DNA of 64,000 nt, taken from NCBI RefSeq assembly GCF_001682385.1, contig NZ_CP016210.1, positions 2,108,001-2,172,000 on the forward strand, written 5' to 3'. Positions 17,152 through 24,765 of the stretch are shown piece after piece. Position 1 is the first letter of the stretch. Each line of letters opens with the position of its first letter. Source of the DNA: Azoarcus olearius (GTDB taxonomy: Bacteria; Pseudomonadota; Gammaproteobacteria; Burkholderiales; Rhodocyclaceae). The notes under the pieces were generated by a model. That model saw nothing but the letters and a program-made list of their open reading frames with translations, was not told where the DNA came from and did not search any database. The translations under genes and the position numbers were made by a program.

Positions 17152-17421
17152 ATGTCCACCGTATTCATTGCCCTGCAAGCCAACGAAGAAACCCGCCCGA
17201 TCATCGACGCCATCGAACTCGACAACCCCAAGGCGGTGGTCCATCGCCAGCCGGCGATGGTGAAGATCGACGCCCCCGACGAACTGGTGATCCGCAAGCA
17301 GACCATCGAAGAGCAGCTCGGCCGCGCCTTCGACCTGCAGGAACTGCAGATCAACCTGATCACCCTCTCGGGCAACGTCGATGAAGACGACGAAACCCTG
17401 ACCCTGCGCTGGAACAGCTGA
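17152..17421 (+). CDS. dmpM: Phenol hydroxylase regulatory protein P2 (DmpM)
   Basis: 89-residue cofactor-free coupling/effector protein of the MmoB/DmpM family. It binds the hydroxylase over the diiron site and is needed for efficient turnover. Recognised by size, position between L and N, and motifs such as FIALQANEETRPIIDAI. Eight bases separate it from dmpL. Confidence 0.94.
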   Translation: MSTVFIALQANEETRPIIDAIELDNPKAVVHRQPAMVKIDAPDELVIRKQTIEEQLGRAFDLQELQINLITLSGNVDEDDETLTLRWNS

Positions 17422-17436
17422 CCCCGGAGACCCGCC

Positions 17437-18954
17437 ATGGACATGAAAGTCGACAAGAAAAAGCTCAACCTCAAGGACAAGTACAAGCTGCTGACCCGCG
17501 ACCTGGGCTGGGAGCCGAGCTACCACAGCAAGGACGAGATCTACCCGTATGTGAAGTACGAGGGCCTGAAGGTCCACGACTGGGACAAGTGGGAAGACCC
17601 CTTCCGCCTCACCATGGACGCCTACTGGAAGTACCAGGCCGAGAAGGAGCGCAAGTTCTACGCGATCATCGACGCCCACACCCAGAACAACGGCCACCTC
17701 AACATCACCGACGCGCGCTACCTCACCGCGCTGAAGATCTTCCTGCAGGCGATCAGCCCGGGCGAATACGCCGCGCACCGCGGCTTCGCCCGCGTCGGCC
17801 GCGAGTTCGCCGGGGTCGGCACCCAGGTGGCCTGCCAGATGCAGGCGATCGACGAGATCCGCCACGCGCAGACGCAGATCCACGCGATGTCCAACTACAA
17901 CCGCTACTACAACGGTTTCCACGCCTTCGCGGACGCCCGCGACCGCATCTGGTACACCTCGGTGGCGCGCTCCTTTTTCGACGACGCGATGGCGGCCGGC
18001 CCGTTCGAATTCATGATCGCGATCGGCTTCAGCTTCGAATACGTGCTGACCAACCTGCTGTTCGTGCCCTTCATGTCCGGCGCCGCCTACAACGGCGACA
18101 TGGCCACGGTGACCTTCGGCTTCTCGGCGCAATCCGACGAAGCGCGCCACATGACGCTGGGCCTGGAGTGCATCAAGTTCATGCTGGAGCAGGACCCGGA
18201 CAACCTGCCCATCGTGCAGGAATGGATCGACAAGTGGTTCTGGCGCGGCTTCCGCGTGCTCGGGCTGGTGAGCACGATGATGGATTACATGCTGCCCAAG
18301 CGCGTGATGTCCTGGCGCGAGGCCTGGGAAATCTACGGCGTGGAGAACGGCGGCGCGCTGTTCCGCGACCTGGCGCGCTACGGCATCCGCCCGCCCAAGG
18401 GCTGGGACGACGCCGAAAAGGCCATCGACCACATGTCGCACCAGCTGATGCTGGGCCTGTACCAGTGGAGCTTCGGCACCGCCTTCCACAGCTGGATTCC
18501 GTCCGACGAGGACATGGACTGGCTGTCCGCCAAGTACCCGGCCACCTTCGACAAGCACTACCGCCCGCGCTGGAACCACATCAAGAAGCTCGCCGCCGCC
18601 GGCACGCCGTACAAGAACTTCGGCCTCGCCAAGCTCTGCCAGTGCTGCCAGCTGCCCATCGTGTTCACCGAGCCGGACGACCCGACCATGCTCTGCAACC
18701 GCGAAACCACCTACAAGGGCGAGAAGTACCACTTCTGCTCCGACGGCTGCCGGGACGTATTCGAGCGCGAGCCGGAGAAGTACATCCAGGCCTGGCTGCC
18801 GATGCCGGCGCTGTTCCAGGAACAGCAGGGCGACATCGGCGCCTGGATGGCGTGGGTGAGCCTGGGCGACGGCGTCGATAACGGCGACTACGCCGGCTCC
18901 GCCGACCAGCGCAACTTCCAGCAATGGCGCGGGCTGGCGACCTCCAACCAGTAA
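17437..18954 (+). CDS. dmpN: Phenol hydroxylase catalytic alpha subunit P3 (DmpN)
   Basis: 505-residue diiron oxygenase subunit that converts phenol to catechol. The two iron-ligand sets are complete: Glu110 (PGEYAAHRG), Glu140 and His143 (DEIRHAQ), Glu201 (FSFEYV), Glu235 and His238 (DEARHM), with the ferritin-like spacing of the DmpN/TouA group. The C-terminal 75 residues hold a zinc-type Cys pattern (CQCCQLP, then CNRE and FCSDGC) as in other DmpN proteins. No key residue is missing. Confidence 0.97.
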   Translation: MDMKVDKKKLNLKDKYKLLTRDLGWEPSYHSKDEIYPYVKYEGLKVHDWDKWEDPFRLTMDAYWKYQAEKERKFYAIIDAHTQNNGHLNITDARYLTALKIFLQAISPGEYAAHRGFARVGREFAGVGTQVACQMQAIDEIRHAQTQIHAMSNYNRYYNGFHAFADARDRIWYTSVARSFFDDAMAAGPFEFMIAIGFSFEYVLTNLLFVPFMSGAAYNGDMATVTFGFSAQSDEARHMTLGLECIKFMLEQDPDNLPIVQEWIDKWFWRGFRVLGLVSTMMDYMLPKRVMSWREAWEIYGVENGGALFRDLARYGIRPPKGWDDAEKAIDHMSHQLMLGLYQWSFGTAFHSWIPSDEDMDWLSAKYPATFDKHYRPRWNHIKKLAAAGTPYKNFGLAKLCQCCQLPIVFTEPDDPTMLCNRETTYKGEKYHFCSDGCRDVFEREPEKYIQAWLPMPALFQEQQGDIGAWMAWVSLGDGVDNGDYAGSADQRNFQQWRGLATSNQ

Positions 18955-19032
18955 GCCGCCCATCCCACGAATCGCAGCTTCCGCCCCGGGGCCGGTGCCC
19001 CGGGTGGGAGCACTCACGCCCGGAGAATCGAA

Positions 19033-19389
19033 ATGCCCGTCACCGCCATCAAGGAATACGTCGCCGTGCCGCGCGACCAGGTCGCCAACTTCCACGGCAA
19101 ACAGCTCGTGTATGTGAGCTGGGACCGCCACCTGCTGTTCGCCGCGCCGTTCCTGATCTGCCTGCCGCCGGAAACCCCGTTCCGCGAGCTCGTCGAAGGC
19201 CCGCTGAAGGCGCTGGTCTCGCCCGACCCGGATGCCGCCGCCATCGACTGGCAGCGCGTCGAATGGCTGAAGTCCAACCAGCCGTGGACGCCGGACTTCG
19301 ACGCCAGCCTCGCCGCCAACGGCATCGGCCACAAGGACCAGCTGCGCATGTGCACCGCCGGCCTCAACAGCCTGGCCCCGGCCGCCTGA
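19033..19389 (+). CDS. dmpO: Phenol hydroxylase gamma subunit P4 (DmpO)
   Basis: 118-residue small subunit of the phenol hydroxylase oligomer. Typical beginning MPVTAIKEYVAVPRDQVANF and motif YVSWDRHLLFAAPFL. It follows dmpN by 78 bp, a gap that includes the hairpin-prone GCCCCGGGGCCGGTGCCCCGGG area, which might trim expression between N and O. Confidence 0.93.
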   Translation: MPVTAIKEYVAVPRDQVANFHGKQLVYVSWDRHLLFAAPFLICLPPETPFRELVEGPLKALVSPDPDAAAIDWQRVEWLKSNQPWTPDFDASLAANGIGHKDQLRMCTAGLNSLAPAA

Positions 19390-19444
19390 GCACCGCGGCG
19401 GGCCGCGAGCCGCGCGCCCGCCGGCAGCACCCCACGGAGGAACC

Positions 19445-20506
19445 ATGAGTTACGAACTGACGATAGAACCCCTCGGCCAGACCATCGAAATCGAAGAGGG
19501 GCAAACCATCCTGGACGCCGCGCTGCGCGCCGGCATCTACCTGCCTCACGCCTGCTGCCACGGTCTGTGCGCCACCTGCAAGGTGCAGGTGGTCGACGGC
19601 GAAGTCGAACACGGCGCCGCCTCCAGCTTTGCGCTGATGGACTTCGAGCGCGACGAACAGAAATGCCTCGCCTGCTGCGCCACCGCCGAAAGCGACCTGG
19701 TGATCGAAGCCGAAATCGAAGACGACCCGGATGCGCTCAACCTGCCGGTGCGTGACTTCGACGGCACGGTGAGCCGCATCGAAAGCCTCACGCCCACCAT
19801 CAAGGGCGTGTGGATCAAGCTGGACGCGCCGGAAGGCATGCGCTTCCAGGCCGGCCAGTACATCAACCTGCACCTGCCGGACGGCATCGGCACCCGCGCC
19901 TTCTCCATCGCCAGCGCACCCTCGGCAGCCAACGAAATCGAACTCAACATCCGCATCGTCGCGGGCGGGCAGGGCACCGGCTATGTGCACGAACACCTGA
20001 AGGCCGGCGACCCGATCCGCATCACCGGCCCCTACGGACGCTTCTTCGTCAAGAAATCGGCCAAGCTGCCGGTGGTGTTCATGGCGGGCGGCTCCGGACT
20101 ATCCAGCCCGCGCTCGATGATTCTCGATCTGCTGGAAGAAGGCTTCGACCTACCGATCACCCTGGTGTACGGCCAGCGCAGCCGCGCCGAGCTGTACTAC
20201 CACGACGAATTCCTGGCGCTCGCGGAGCGCCACCCCAACTTCCGCTACGTGCCGGCGCTGTCGCACGAGCCGCAAGGATCGGACTGGAACGGCTTCCGCG
20301 GCTTCGTGCATGACGCGGCCAAGGCCGCGTTCGACAACGACTTCCGCGGGCACAAGGCTTACCTGTGCGGGCCGCCGTTGATGATCGATGCGTGTATTAC
20401 GACGCTGATGCAGGGGCGGCTGTTCGAGCGGGATATCTATATGGAGAAGTTCATTTCCGCGGCGGATGCGCAGCAGGTGAGGAGTCCGTTGTTTAAGGCG
20501 ATTTGA
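19445..20506 (+). CDS. dmpP: Phenol hydroxylase reductase P5 (DmpP)
   Basis: 353-residue NADH-dependent reductase passing electrons to the diiron centre. N-terminal plant-type [2Fe-2S] domain (residues 1-95; ligands in CCHGLCATCK and CLACC), FAD domain (about 105-205; RAFSIASAPS) and NAD domain (about 210-350; FMAGGSGLSSPRSM, AYLCGPPLMIDAC). CACGGAGGAACC precedes the ATG. Last gene of the upper operon; integron-type cassettes begin about 250 bp later. Confidence 0.96.
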   Translation: MSYELTIEPLGQTIEIEEGQTILDAALRAGIYLPHACCHGLCATCKVQVVDGEVEHGAASSFALMDFERDEQKCLACCATAESDLVIEAEIEDDPDALNLPVRDFDGTVSRIESLTPTIKGVWIKLDAPEGMRFQAGQYINLHLPDGIGTRAFSIASAPSAANEIELNIRIVAGGQGTGYVHEHLKAGDPIRITGPYGRFFVKKSAKLPVVFMAGGSGLSSPRSMILDLLEEGFDLPITLVYGQRSRAELYYHDEFLALAERHPNFRYVPALSHEPQGSDWNGFRGFVHDAAKAAFDNDFRGHKAYLCGPPLMIDACITTLMQGRLFERDIYMEKFISAADAQQVRSPLFKAI

Positions 20507-20763
20507 GGGGCTTAGGGCCGTTCGCCTATGGCGACCGGTCGCCGCACGCGGACAGGAAGCTCGAACGCGCTGCCTTCGATGTCGATCACACCTCCGGTTC
20601 ACCTGCACCTGCTTGTGCCGATTGGGTATCGCGGGCAGATTCCATGTCGGCACGGGTCATTCAGAACCCACCACAGATGCCGGATATACGACTGCAGGTG
20701 ATTCATCCCGGAAAGTCAGAAGCACGGTCTGTCTTGATTTACGGGGGAGTCCATATACGCCAT
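20507..20763. other. Non-coding junction between dmpP and the cassette array
   Basis: No gene of recognisable family on either strand and no clear terminator after dmpP. The right end (about 20740-20770) holds what looks like half of an attC site: GTTAGGC at 20764-20770 and a GGAGTCC box about 11 bp before it, but the paired half is missing. The stretch probably marks where the cassette array was broken and joined to the phenol operon. Confidence 0.5.
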
Positions 20764-20764
20764 G

Positions 20765-21688
20765 TTAGGCGGCAATCGCTGCTCGGAGTGGGAAGTCAAA
20801 GGTTTTCTGATAGATGCGACGAAGCAGACTTGAAACTGTGTTTGTCTCTTCCCTCAACAGAATGTCGAGATCACTCGGACGCCCCTCGTGCAACATTTCG
20901 CTTCGCAGAGCATAGGCTTTATCGATCCTCCGCCATGCCTCACGATCATTCGGTAACCACTGAGCACAAAGGCGCTTTAGTGCCTGACGCACGGACTCTC
21001 GTTTTAGTTGAAGAAGGCGGCCCTGTAATGAATTCCTCAGATCGGCAGGAAGGTTTACCTCGCGACTAAGCTGTTCTGAAAGACCGTCAATGATGCGTGC
21101 GACTTCGGGGCCAAGGTCTGCTTGCGCTGCAAGAGGTTCTAATGCAGAGACCGCCATGACAAATCTGGCCCGATCATTGGACTCAAGAGCCGCTGCAACG
21201 AAGAGTTCCATGCACAGTAGAAGCCGTCGATCTTTCAAGGGCACCTTGAGTGCCTTTGTCAGTTCGTCGAGAACTACATTTTGTGGCCAGGATGCAAAGC
21301 CTTCACCCCAACCGCTAAGTCCTGTGCTAATTGTCCTATCGAATACAGTCGGAGGTTCGTGTGAGTGGTAATTGAGACGCAGGCCGAAGTTCAAACTAAC
21401 CGCCGTCAAAAGCAAAGCTTGGGCTGTTCGCATTCCTGCATCTTCTGCCTCGCTTGCTGTGGGAAACCCGTTGACCTCAACGTGGTAGCGCTTTCCTCCT
21501 TCCCATTCGAGAACTCGTTCCGGGCCGATTGTGGCCAGTGTCCCGTCATCGATGAGCAATGTGACGTTCTCAAGTTCACCAATGTGGTGAGCGCGCTGAA
21601 CCTGAAACACGAGACGAGCACCGTATTTTCGTCTCTGATCCCGCATGAGAATTAGCTTACGTTCTTCTAGCGACGGTTTGCGGGGCAT
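20765..21688 (-). CDS. Cassette protein with C-terminal HEPN-type RX4H motif
   Basis: 307-residue protein not matched to a named family. The C-terminal third is helical and carries RSEMLH (residues about 275-280), which fits the R-x4-H motif of HEPN ribonucleases, followed by the usual Gly. The layout (beta-rich N-terminal half, helical C-terminal half with RX4H) recalls ApeA-like/HEPN defence proteins. Its stop TAA lies inside GTTAGGC, as is common for integron cassettes, and its ATG lies 11 bp after the attC end at 21699. GC content is visibly lower than in the dmp genes. Function is inference. Confidence 0.6.
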   Translation of the reverse strand: MPRKPSLEERKLILMRDQRRKYGARLVFQVQRAHHIGELENVTLLIDDGTLATIGPERVLEWEGGKRYHVEVNGFPTASEAEDAGMRTAQALLLTAVSLNFGLRLNYHSHEPPTVFDRTISTGLSGWGEGFASWPQNVVLDELTKALKVPLKDRRLLLCMELFVAAALESNDRARFVMAVSALEPLAAQADLGPEVARIIDGLSEQLSREVNLPADLRNSLQGRLLQLKRESVRQALKRLCAQWLPNDREAWRRIDKAYALRSEMLHEGRPSDLDILLREETNTVSSLLRRIYQKTFDFPLRAAIAA

Positions 21689-21698
21689 GGGTTCTTAT

Positions 21699-21770
21699 GC
21701 CTAACGTTGATAATTACAGGACGGCAAAAAGCTCAGCTTTTTGACGGTTCGGTGTATTGCAGGGTTGGGC
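21699..21770 (-). repeat. attC recombination site 1
   Basis: 72 bp bounded by GCCTAAC (21699-21705) and GTTGGGC (21764-21770), matching the RYYYAAC / GTTRRRY core sites. The interior folds back on itself (AAAAAGCT and AGCTTTTT). On the minus strand it follows the stop codon of the 21775 gene, the standard cassette arrangement. Confidence 0.85.
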
Positions 21771-21774
21771 ACAG

Positions 21775-22179
21775 CTATGCTCCCTTTATGGCAAGCACCG
21801 TTAGCGTCGTGGCTACGGACGCAATAATGGCCCATGCCAGCGTGCCGAGCCTCTCCTTCAGTTTACCAAATCGGCTCTTCGCCCTAAGCTCGCCGAGAAG
21901 CTTGTGTCCGGCCGTTGTTAGTCCGATCTGCTTTAGCACGAGCAGGAGCTTTTCGTCGTGCCCCGTCGTGGACTCCCATTCGACACGGATCAATTCGCCC
22001 TTCTCAAGCTGTAAGAGCTGGTAGTACATAGAACAAAATTGGTTCTCATCGACGGGATCGCAGCACAGAATCACGCCGCCTTTGGCGTACCACTCCGGTA
22101 GTTCAAGATACCCTTGAATGGAGTCAAGGCCGAACATCCTCCAATCAGGCGCCAGAGATTTACGTTCGAATGAATGCAT
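21775..22179 (-). CDS. Cassette protein with C-terminal membrane anchor
   Basis: 134 residues, family not recognised. The first 105 residues are soluble-looking (YLELPEWYAKGGVILCC, FCSMYYQLLQLEKGELIRVEWE) and may include a small winged-helix-like stretch (LLVLKQIGLTTAGHKLL). The C-terminus is one hydrophobic helix (LAWAIIASVATTLTVLAI), so the protein is probably tail-anchored. It ends 4 bp from the attC at 21699-21770. Codon use and lower GC differ from the flanking catabolic genes. Confidence 0.55.
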   Translation of the reverse strand: MHSFERKSLAPDWRMFGLDSIQGYLELPEWYAKGGVILCCDPVDENQFCSMYYQLLQLEKGELIRVEWESTTGHDEKLLLVLKQIGLTTAGHKLLGELRAKSRFGKLKERLGTLAWAIIASVATTLTVLAIKGA

Positions 22180-22205
22180 ACGGTTGCATGAGCAAGGTCG
22201 ATAGG

Positions 22206-22277
22206 GCCCAACGCGAAGCTCAGCGGCGCCGAAAAGGCGCTAGCCTTTTTGGCGTCCGATGGAGCGACTGGTTATGT
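22206..22277 (-). repeat. attC recombination site 2
   Basis: 72 bp from GCCCAAC (22206) to GTTATGT (22271-22277). On the minus strand it begins ACATAACCAGTCGCTCC and contains the strong imperfect hairpin CGCCAAAAAGGC / GCCTTTTCGGCG. The stop codon of the SIR2-like gene is inside the terminal core site. Confidence 0.85.
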
Positions 22278-23288
22278 GCGCTTCGCATTGGCTTCTGCTT
22301 CTGCTGTGTGGAACTTGTCAAACCAACTCCAAAGCTCTTGGAAGCCAGCATCTTTCGGTAGTGGATTGCCCTCAATGAACTTCGCGCGCAGAAACTGATT
22401 AATGTACGCTTCCCCGGTGCGCCTCGGATGATTGGCTAGCCATGACTGATAGAAATTCTTCGAGACCTCGTAGTGGTGGGTATGAATGAAGGGCGACCAA
22501 ATCTCTCGCAGATCACCTTCATCTCGAATATCTATGATTTCAATCTCTTCCATGTTGCGTGCGTCGACAGTTCCCCAGGCATCCTTAAGCAGCTTTATGG
22601 CGCCCACATCGGACACAGGAGCGCCATACCCGAAGATGGTGACCATAAAGGCATTCTTTAGCACCATCCCCATGACCTTCCACTGTTTCGAGATGAATGG
22701 ATCCTTTTCATAGTTCTTCTCGGTTATCGGATAGAGCAGTCGCGACGGCACAAAGTGCTCACCGCAACTCATGCAAATCACGCCGTTTATGCCCATCATG
22801 TGCCCTTGTGGGCATGCGCCAATTTGGACATTGCCGTGCAAGAAAATCGCCATTGGCGGCTTGCATCTGTGAAGGTTGCGCTTTATGGCTTGAGCAAGAA
22901 AAGGATCCCAATTGAACGTTGCGATGACGTCCTTTTCTCTTAACGACAACACTAAGTGGTCATATATGGTGGGGTGATCTGGAAGCTCCATTTCCTCAAA
23001 ATAGCGGTATACCTCACGCTCCAGTCTCTCCCTGATATCGGTCAAGTCGGAGCGTTCATGTATTTGCGCATAAATGTCTTCGAAGTTGCGCGATGAGAAC
23101 TCTACCCTTGTTTCCGCCAGCAGGTGCTCCAGACCTAATGTCTCTACTAGGTTGTTCATCAATGGCAACTTTCTGCCATGCCGATCGCCTTTCGGAAATG
23201 CAGCATAGCTAGCCCCAGCACCAAGAATGACCAGGTGCGGCCTTTGCATTTCGACTTGTCTAACTTCTTCTTCTGCCGACACTTCCAT
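22272..23288 (-). CDS. SIR2-like domain cassette protein
   Basis: 338-residue protein with the marks of a SIR2-type NAD-binding fold: LGAGASYAAF (about residues 21-30), TFNWDPFLAQA (about 124-134, the TxNYD-like motif), FLHGN (about 148-152) and IFGYGAPVSDVGAI (about 219-232). Between them CPQGH and CMSC (about 158-176) form a probable zinc site. Bacterial SIR2 proteins of this kind usually deplete NAD during phage infection. It is one cassette of the integron-type array and lies next to a HEPN-like cassette gene. Short leader after the upstream core site; ATG at 23288. Confidence 0.75.
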   Translation of the reverse strand: MEVSAEEEVRQVEMQRPHLVILGAGASYAAFPKGDRHGRKLPLMNNLVETLGLEHLLAETRVEFSSRNFEDIYAQIHERSDLTDIRERLEREVYRYFEEMELPDHPTIYDHLVLSLREKDVIATFNWDPFLAQAIKRNLHRCKPPMAIFLHGNVQIGACPQGHMMGINGVICMSCGEHFVPSRLLYPITEKNYEKDPFISKQWKVMGMVLKNAFMVTIFGYGAPVSDVGAIKLLKDAWGTVDARNMEEIEIIDIRDEGDLREIWSPFIHTHHYEVSKNFYQSWLANHPRRTGEAYINQFLRAKFIEGNPLPKDAGFQELWSWFDKFHTAEAEANAKRT

Positions 23289-23301
23289 TACGCTCTCCAG
23301 A

Positions 23302-23373
23302 GCACATCGCCTGAGCTAAGCGGCCACATCAATCGCGAAGCGATTGATTGGTCCGCTTGACGAAATGTTAGGC
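23302..23373 (-). repeat. attC recombination site 3 (altered core)
   Basis: 72 bp ending in GTTAGGC (23367-23373). Inner part CGCCTGAGCTAAGCGG ... GTCCGCTTGACGAAAT resembles aadA-type attC sites, with a hairpin AATCGCGAAGCGATT in the centre. The other core reads GCACATC (23302-23308) where RYYYAAC is expected, so the cleavage core appears mutated. Confidence 0.75.
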
Positions 23374-23913
23374 ATCAGGTCCTATTCCAGACCACTGATG
23401 CCTATTGTGAGTATCATTGGCTGATCTTGCCTGCTCAACTAGGGAGTCGACAATTCTCGCAAGCAGAAGCTGCGGGGCATGAGTCTTGACGCTAGCTCCG
23501 ACGGTCTTAGCTGGGTATCGCACAGGAAACTTATGGAGCGAAACAATATCTCGAGAAAAGACATTGTTTAGATGGACGATTGCGACAAGTTCAGGCTCTT
23601 GCAATCTGGCGCCGACGTCAATGGCGCGATCTGCCAAGTCAACAAGATCATGGATGTGTGGGGCACTCGCGCCCCTAGCAAGTAGAAAAGCCTTTAAGGC
23701 GCACTCTACGGCATGCCCCGCGACAAGGACTCGCGGGAGGCTTGGCTGCCCAAGCTCTTTTGACGCGAGGAAGCTAGCGGCTTCGCTGTAATGCTTTGCA
23801 AATCCAATCCACTCGCAAACATGCAAGTAGGTTGGTATCGGATCAGGAGGCGTGGCGTAAAGCTCCGAGAGGAGTCCAGCCAGCCGCGAACGGATTTCCT
23901 CAGCTCTTGCCAC
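23368..23913 (-). CDS. HEPN-like cassette protein
   Basis: 181-residue helical protein. The stretch AGHAVECALKAFLLARG followed by HIHDLVDLADRA (about residues 65-95) is characteristic of HEPN-domain proteins that partner nucleotidyltransferases or act as RNases, but I see no clear R-x4-H motif, so it may be a non-catalytic member. TAA stop lies inside the attC core at 23367. It is transcribed toward the SIR2-like cassette. Function unproven. Confidence 0.6.
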   Translation of the reverse strand: MARAEEIRSRLAGLLSELYATPPDPIPTYLHVCEWIGFAKHYSEAASFLASKELGQPSLPRVLVAGHAVECALKAFLLARGASAPHIHDLVDLADRAIDVGARLQEPELVAIVHLNNVFSRDIVSLHKFPVRYPAKTVGASVKTHAPQLLLARIVDSLVEQARSANDTHNRHQWSGIGPDA

Positions 23914-23930
23914 GGCTCAACACCCCTGAT

Positions 23931-23999
23931 GCCTAACGTGGAAATCAGCGGACGGCAAAAGCGCAGCTTTTGGCGGTCCGGTGCATTGTAGTGTTATAC
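23931..23999 (-). repeat. attC recombination site 4
   Basis: 69 bp from GCCTAAC (23931-23937) to GTTATAC (23993-23999), with inner complementary boxes GCGGACGGCAAAAGC and GCTTTTGGCGGTCCG. It directly follows the stop of the Doc-HicA-like gene on the minus strand. Confidence 0.88.
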
Positions 24000-24002
24000 A
24001 GT

Positions 24003-24740
24003 TCAAGTCTTGGCTAGGCGCTTAAGGGCTGCAATGAACCGATAAATTTGTGCTTTTTCGTCAGATGCGCCATCTTGAAACTCGTCAGTGGAAATGCCAC
24101 TTTGTGATTCGTTTAGGTGCAACTTTCGCAAATACTGCTTTATGGCTGGGCCACTCAATTGGCGAGTGCTCTTGCTGATACGAATGCTGGCGCCGGCATG
24201 AGAAATAACGTGTGATCCGCCTTTACTTGGTTTCACTGCGGCACCGGCTGCTGTGCATTTTTCGAGAAAGTGCCGCGTCTTCATTGTTGGAACGGCACTA
24301 ACGGTAGAAACGCTAAACTTCCTAATCCAAACTGCTATTTCACTCACCACATCGTCTGCATCCAAGTCATGTTCATGAGTTGGGAATTGATCAGCCGTAA
24401 CCGCCACAACGAAATCAAAAATCTGATCGTCTGTGACCGAGGTGTTGAGCCTGCGGTCATTGCGATGAAGGGCCGTGAGTAGTGACACCAGAGCTGTTCT
24501 TTTATTGCCGTTATGAAATGGATGATTTTTCGTGAGTGAGTGAAAGAGCGCTGCCAACTTGGCCTCAAGTGTTTCGTACTTCTGCACGCTTCCCAGCCCT
24601 GTATGCGGACGAGAGCAGGCCGACTCAAGCATCCCTTGTGACTTCACACCGGCCGGTGAGATTGGATCCGCCTCATCTACAAACAACTGCACCAAGCCTT
24701 CATGCACTGAAATTACTGCGTCTGTATCTGGAAGCCACAT
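24003..24740 (-). CDS. Doc/Fic-type toxin fused to a HicA-like domain
   Basis: 245 residues. The N-terminal part (about 1-145) is a Doc-like Fic domain with the active-site motif HPFHNGNKR (about residues 73-81), which in Doc phosphorylates EF-Tu and in other Fic proteins AMPylates targets. The part at about 150-205 looks like a HicA mRNA-interferase fold: FLEKCTAAGAAV, then KGGSHVISH with the catalytic-type His, then SGPAIKQYLRKL. A charged helical tail follows. No Phd/HicB antitoxin gene is seen in the cassette. GGAGA precedes the ATG at 24740, 18 nt after the GTTATAC core. Single-gene cassette. Confidence 0.72.
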   Translation of the reverse strand: MWLPDTDAVISVHEGLVQLFVDEADPISPAGVKSQGMLESACSRPHTGLGSVQKYETLEAKLAALFHSLTKNHPFHNGNKRTALVSLLTALHRNDRRLNTSVTDDQIFDFVVAVTADQFPTHEHDLDADDVVSEIAVWIRKFSVSTVSAVPTMKTRHFLEKCTAAGAAVKPSKGGSHVISHAGASIRISKSTRQLSGPAIKQYLRKLHLNESQSGISTDEFQDGASDEKAQIYRFIAALKRLAKT

Positions 24741-24758
24741 TGGCTTGTCTCCGGGAAT

Positions 24759-24765
24759 GTATAAC
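24759..24765 (-). repeat. Core site at the promoter-proximal end of the cassette array (attI-like or attC remnant)
   Basis: GTATAAC (GTTATAC on the minus strand) fits the R-box core and sits where the first cassette would join attI. The next 60 bp do not form a paired attC structure, so it is more attI-like, but no integron integrase gene follows where one is expected (plus strand, to the right). Confidence 0.45.

Noticed and set aside
20507-21069. Plus-strand 188-codon frame after dmpP
   Set aside because: It runs antisense through the cassette gene at 20765 and has no protein-family features.
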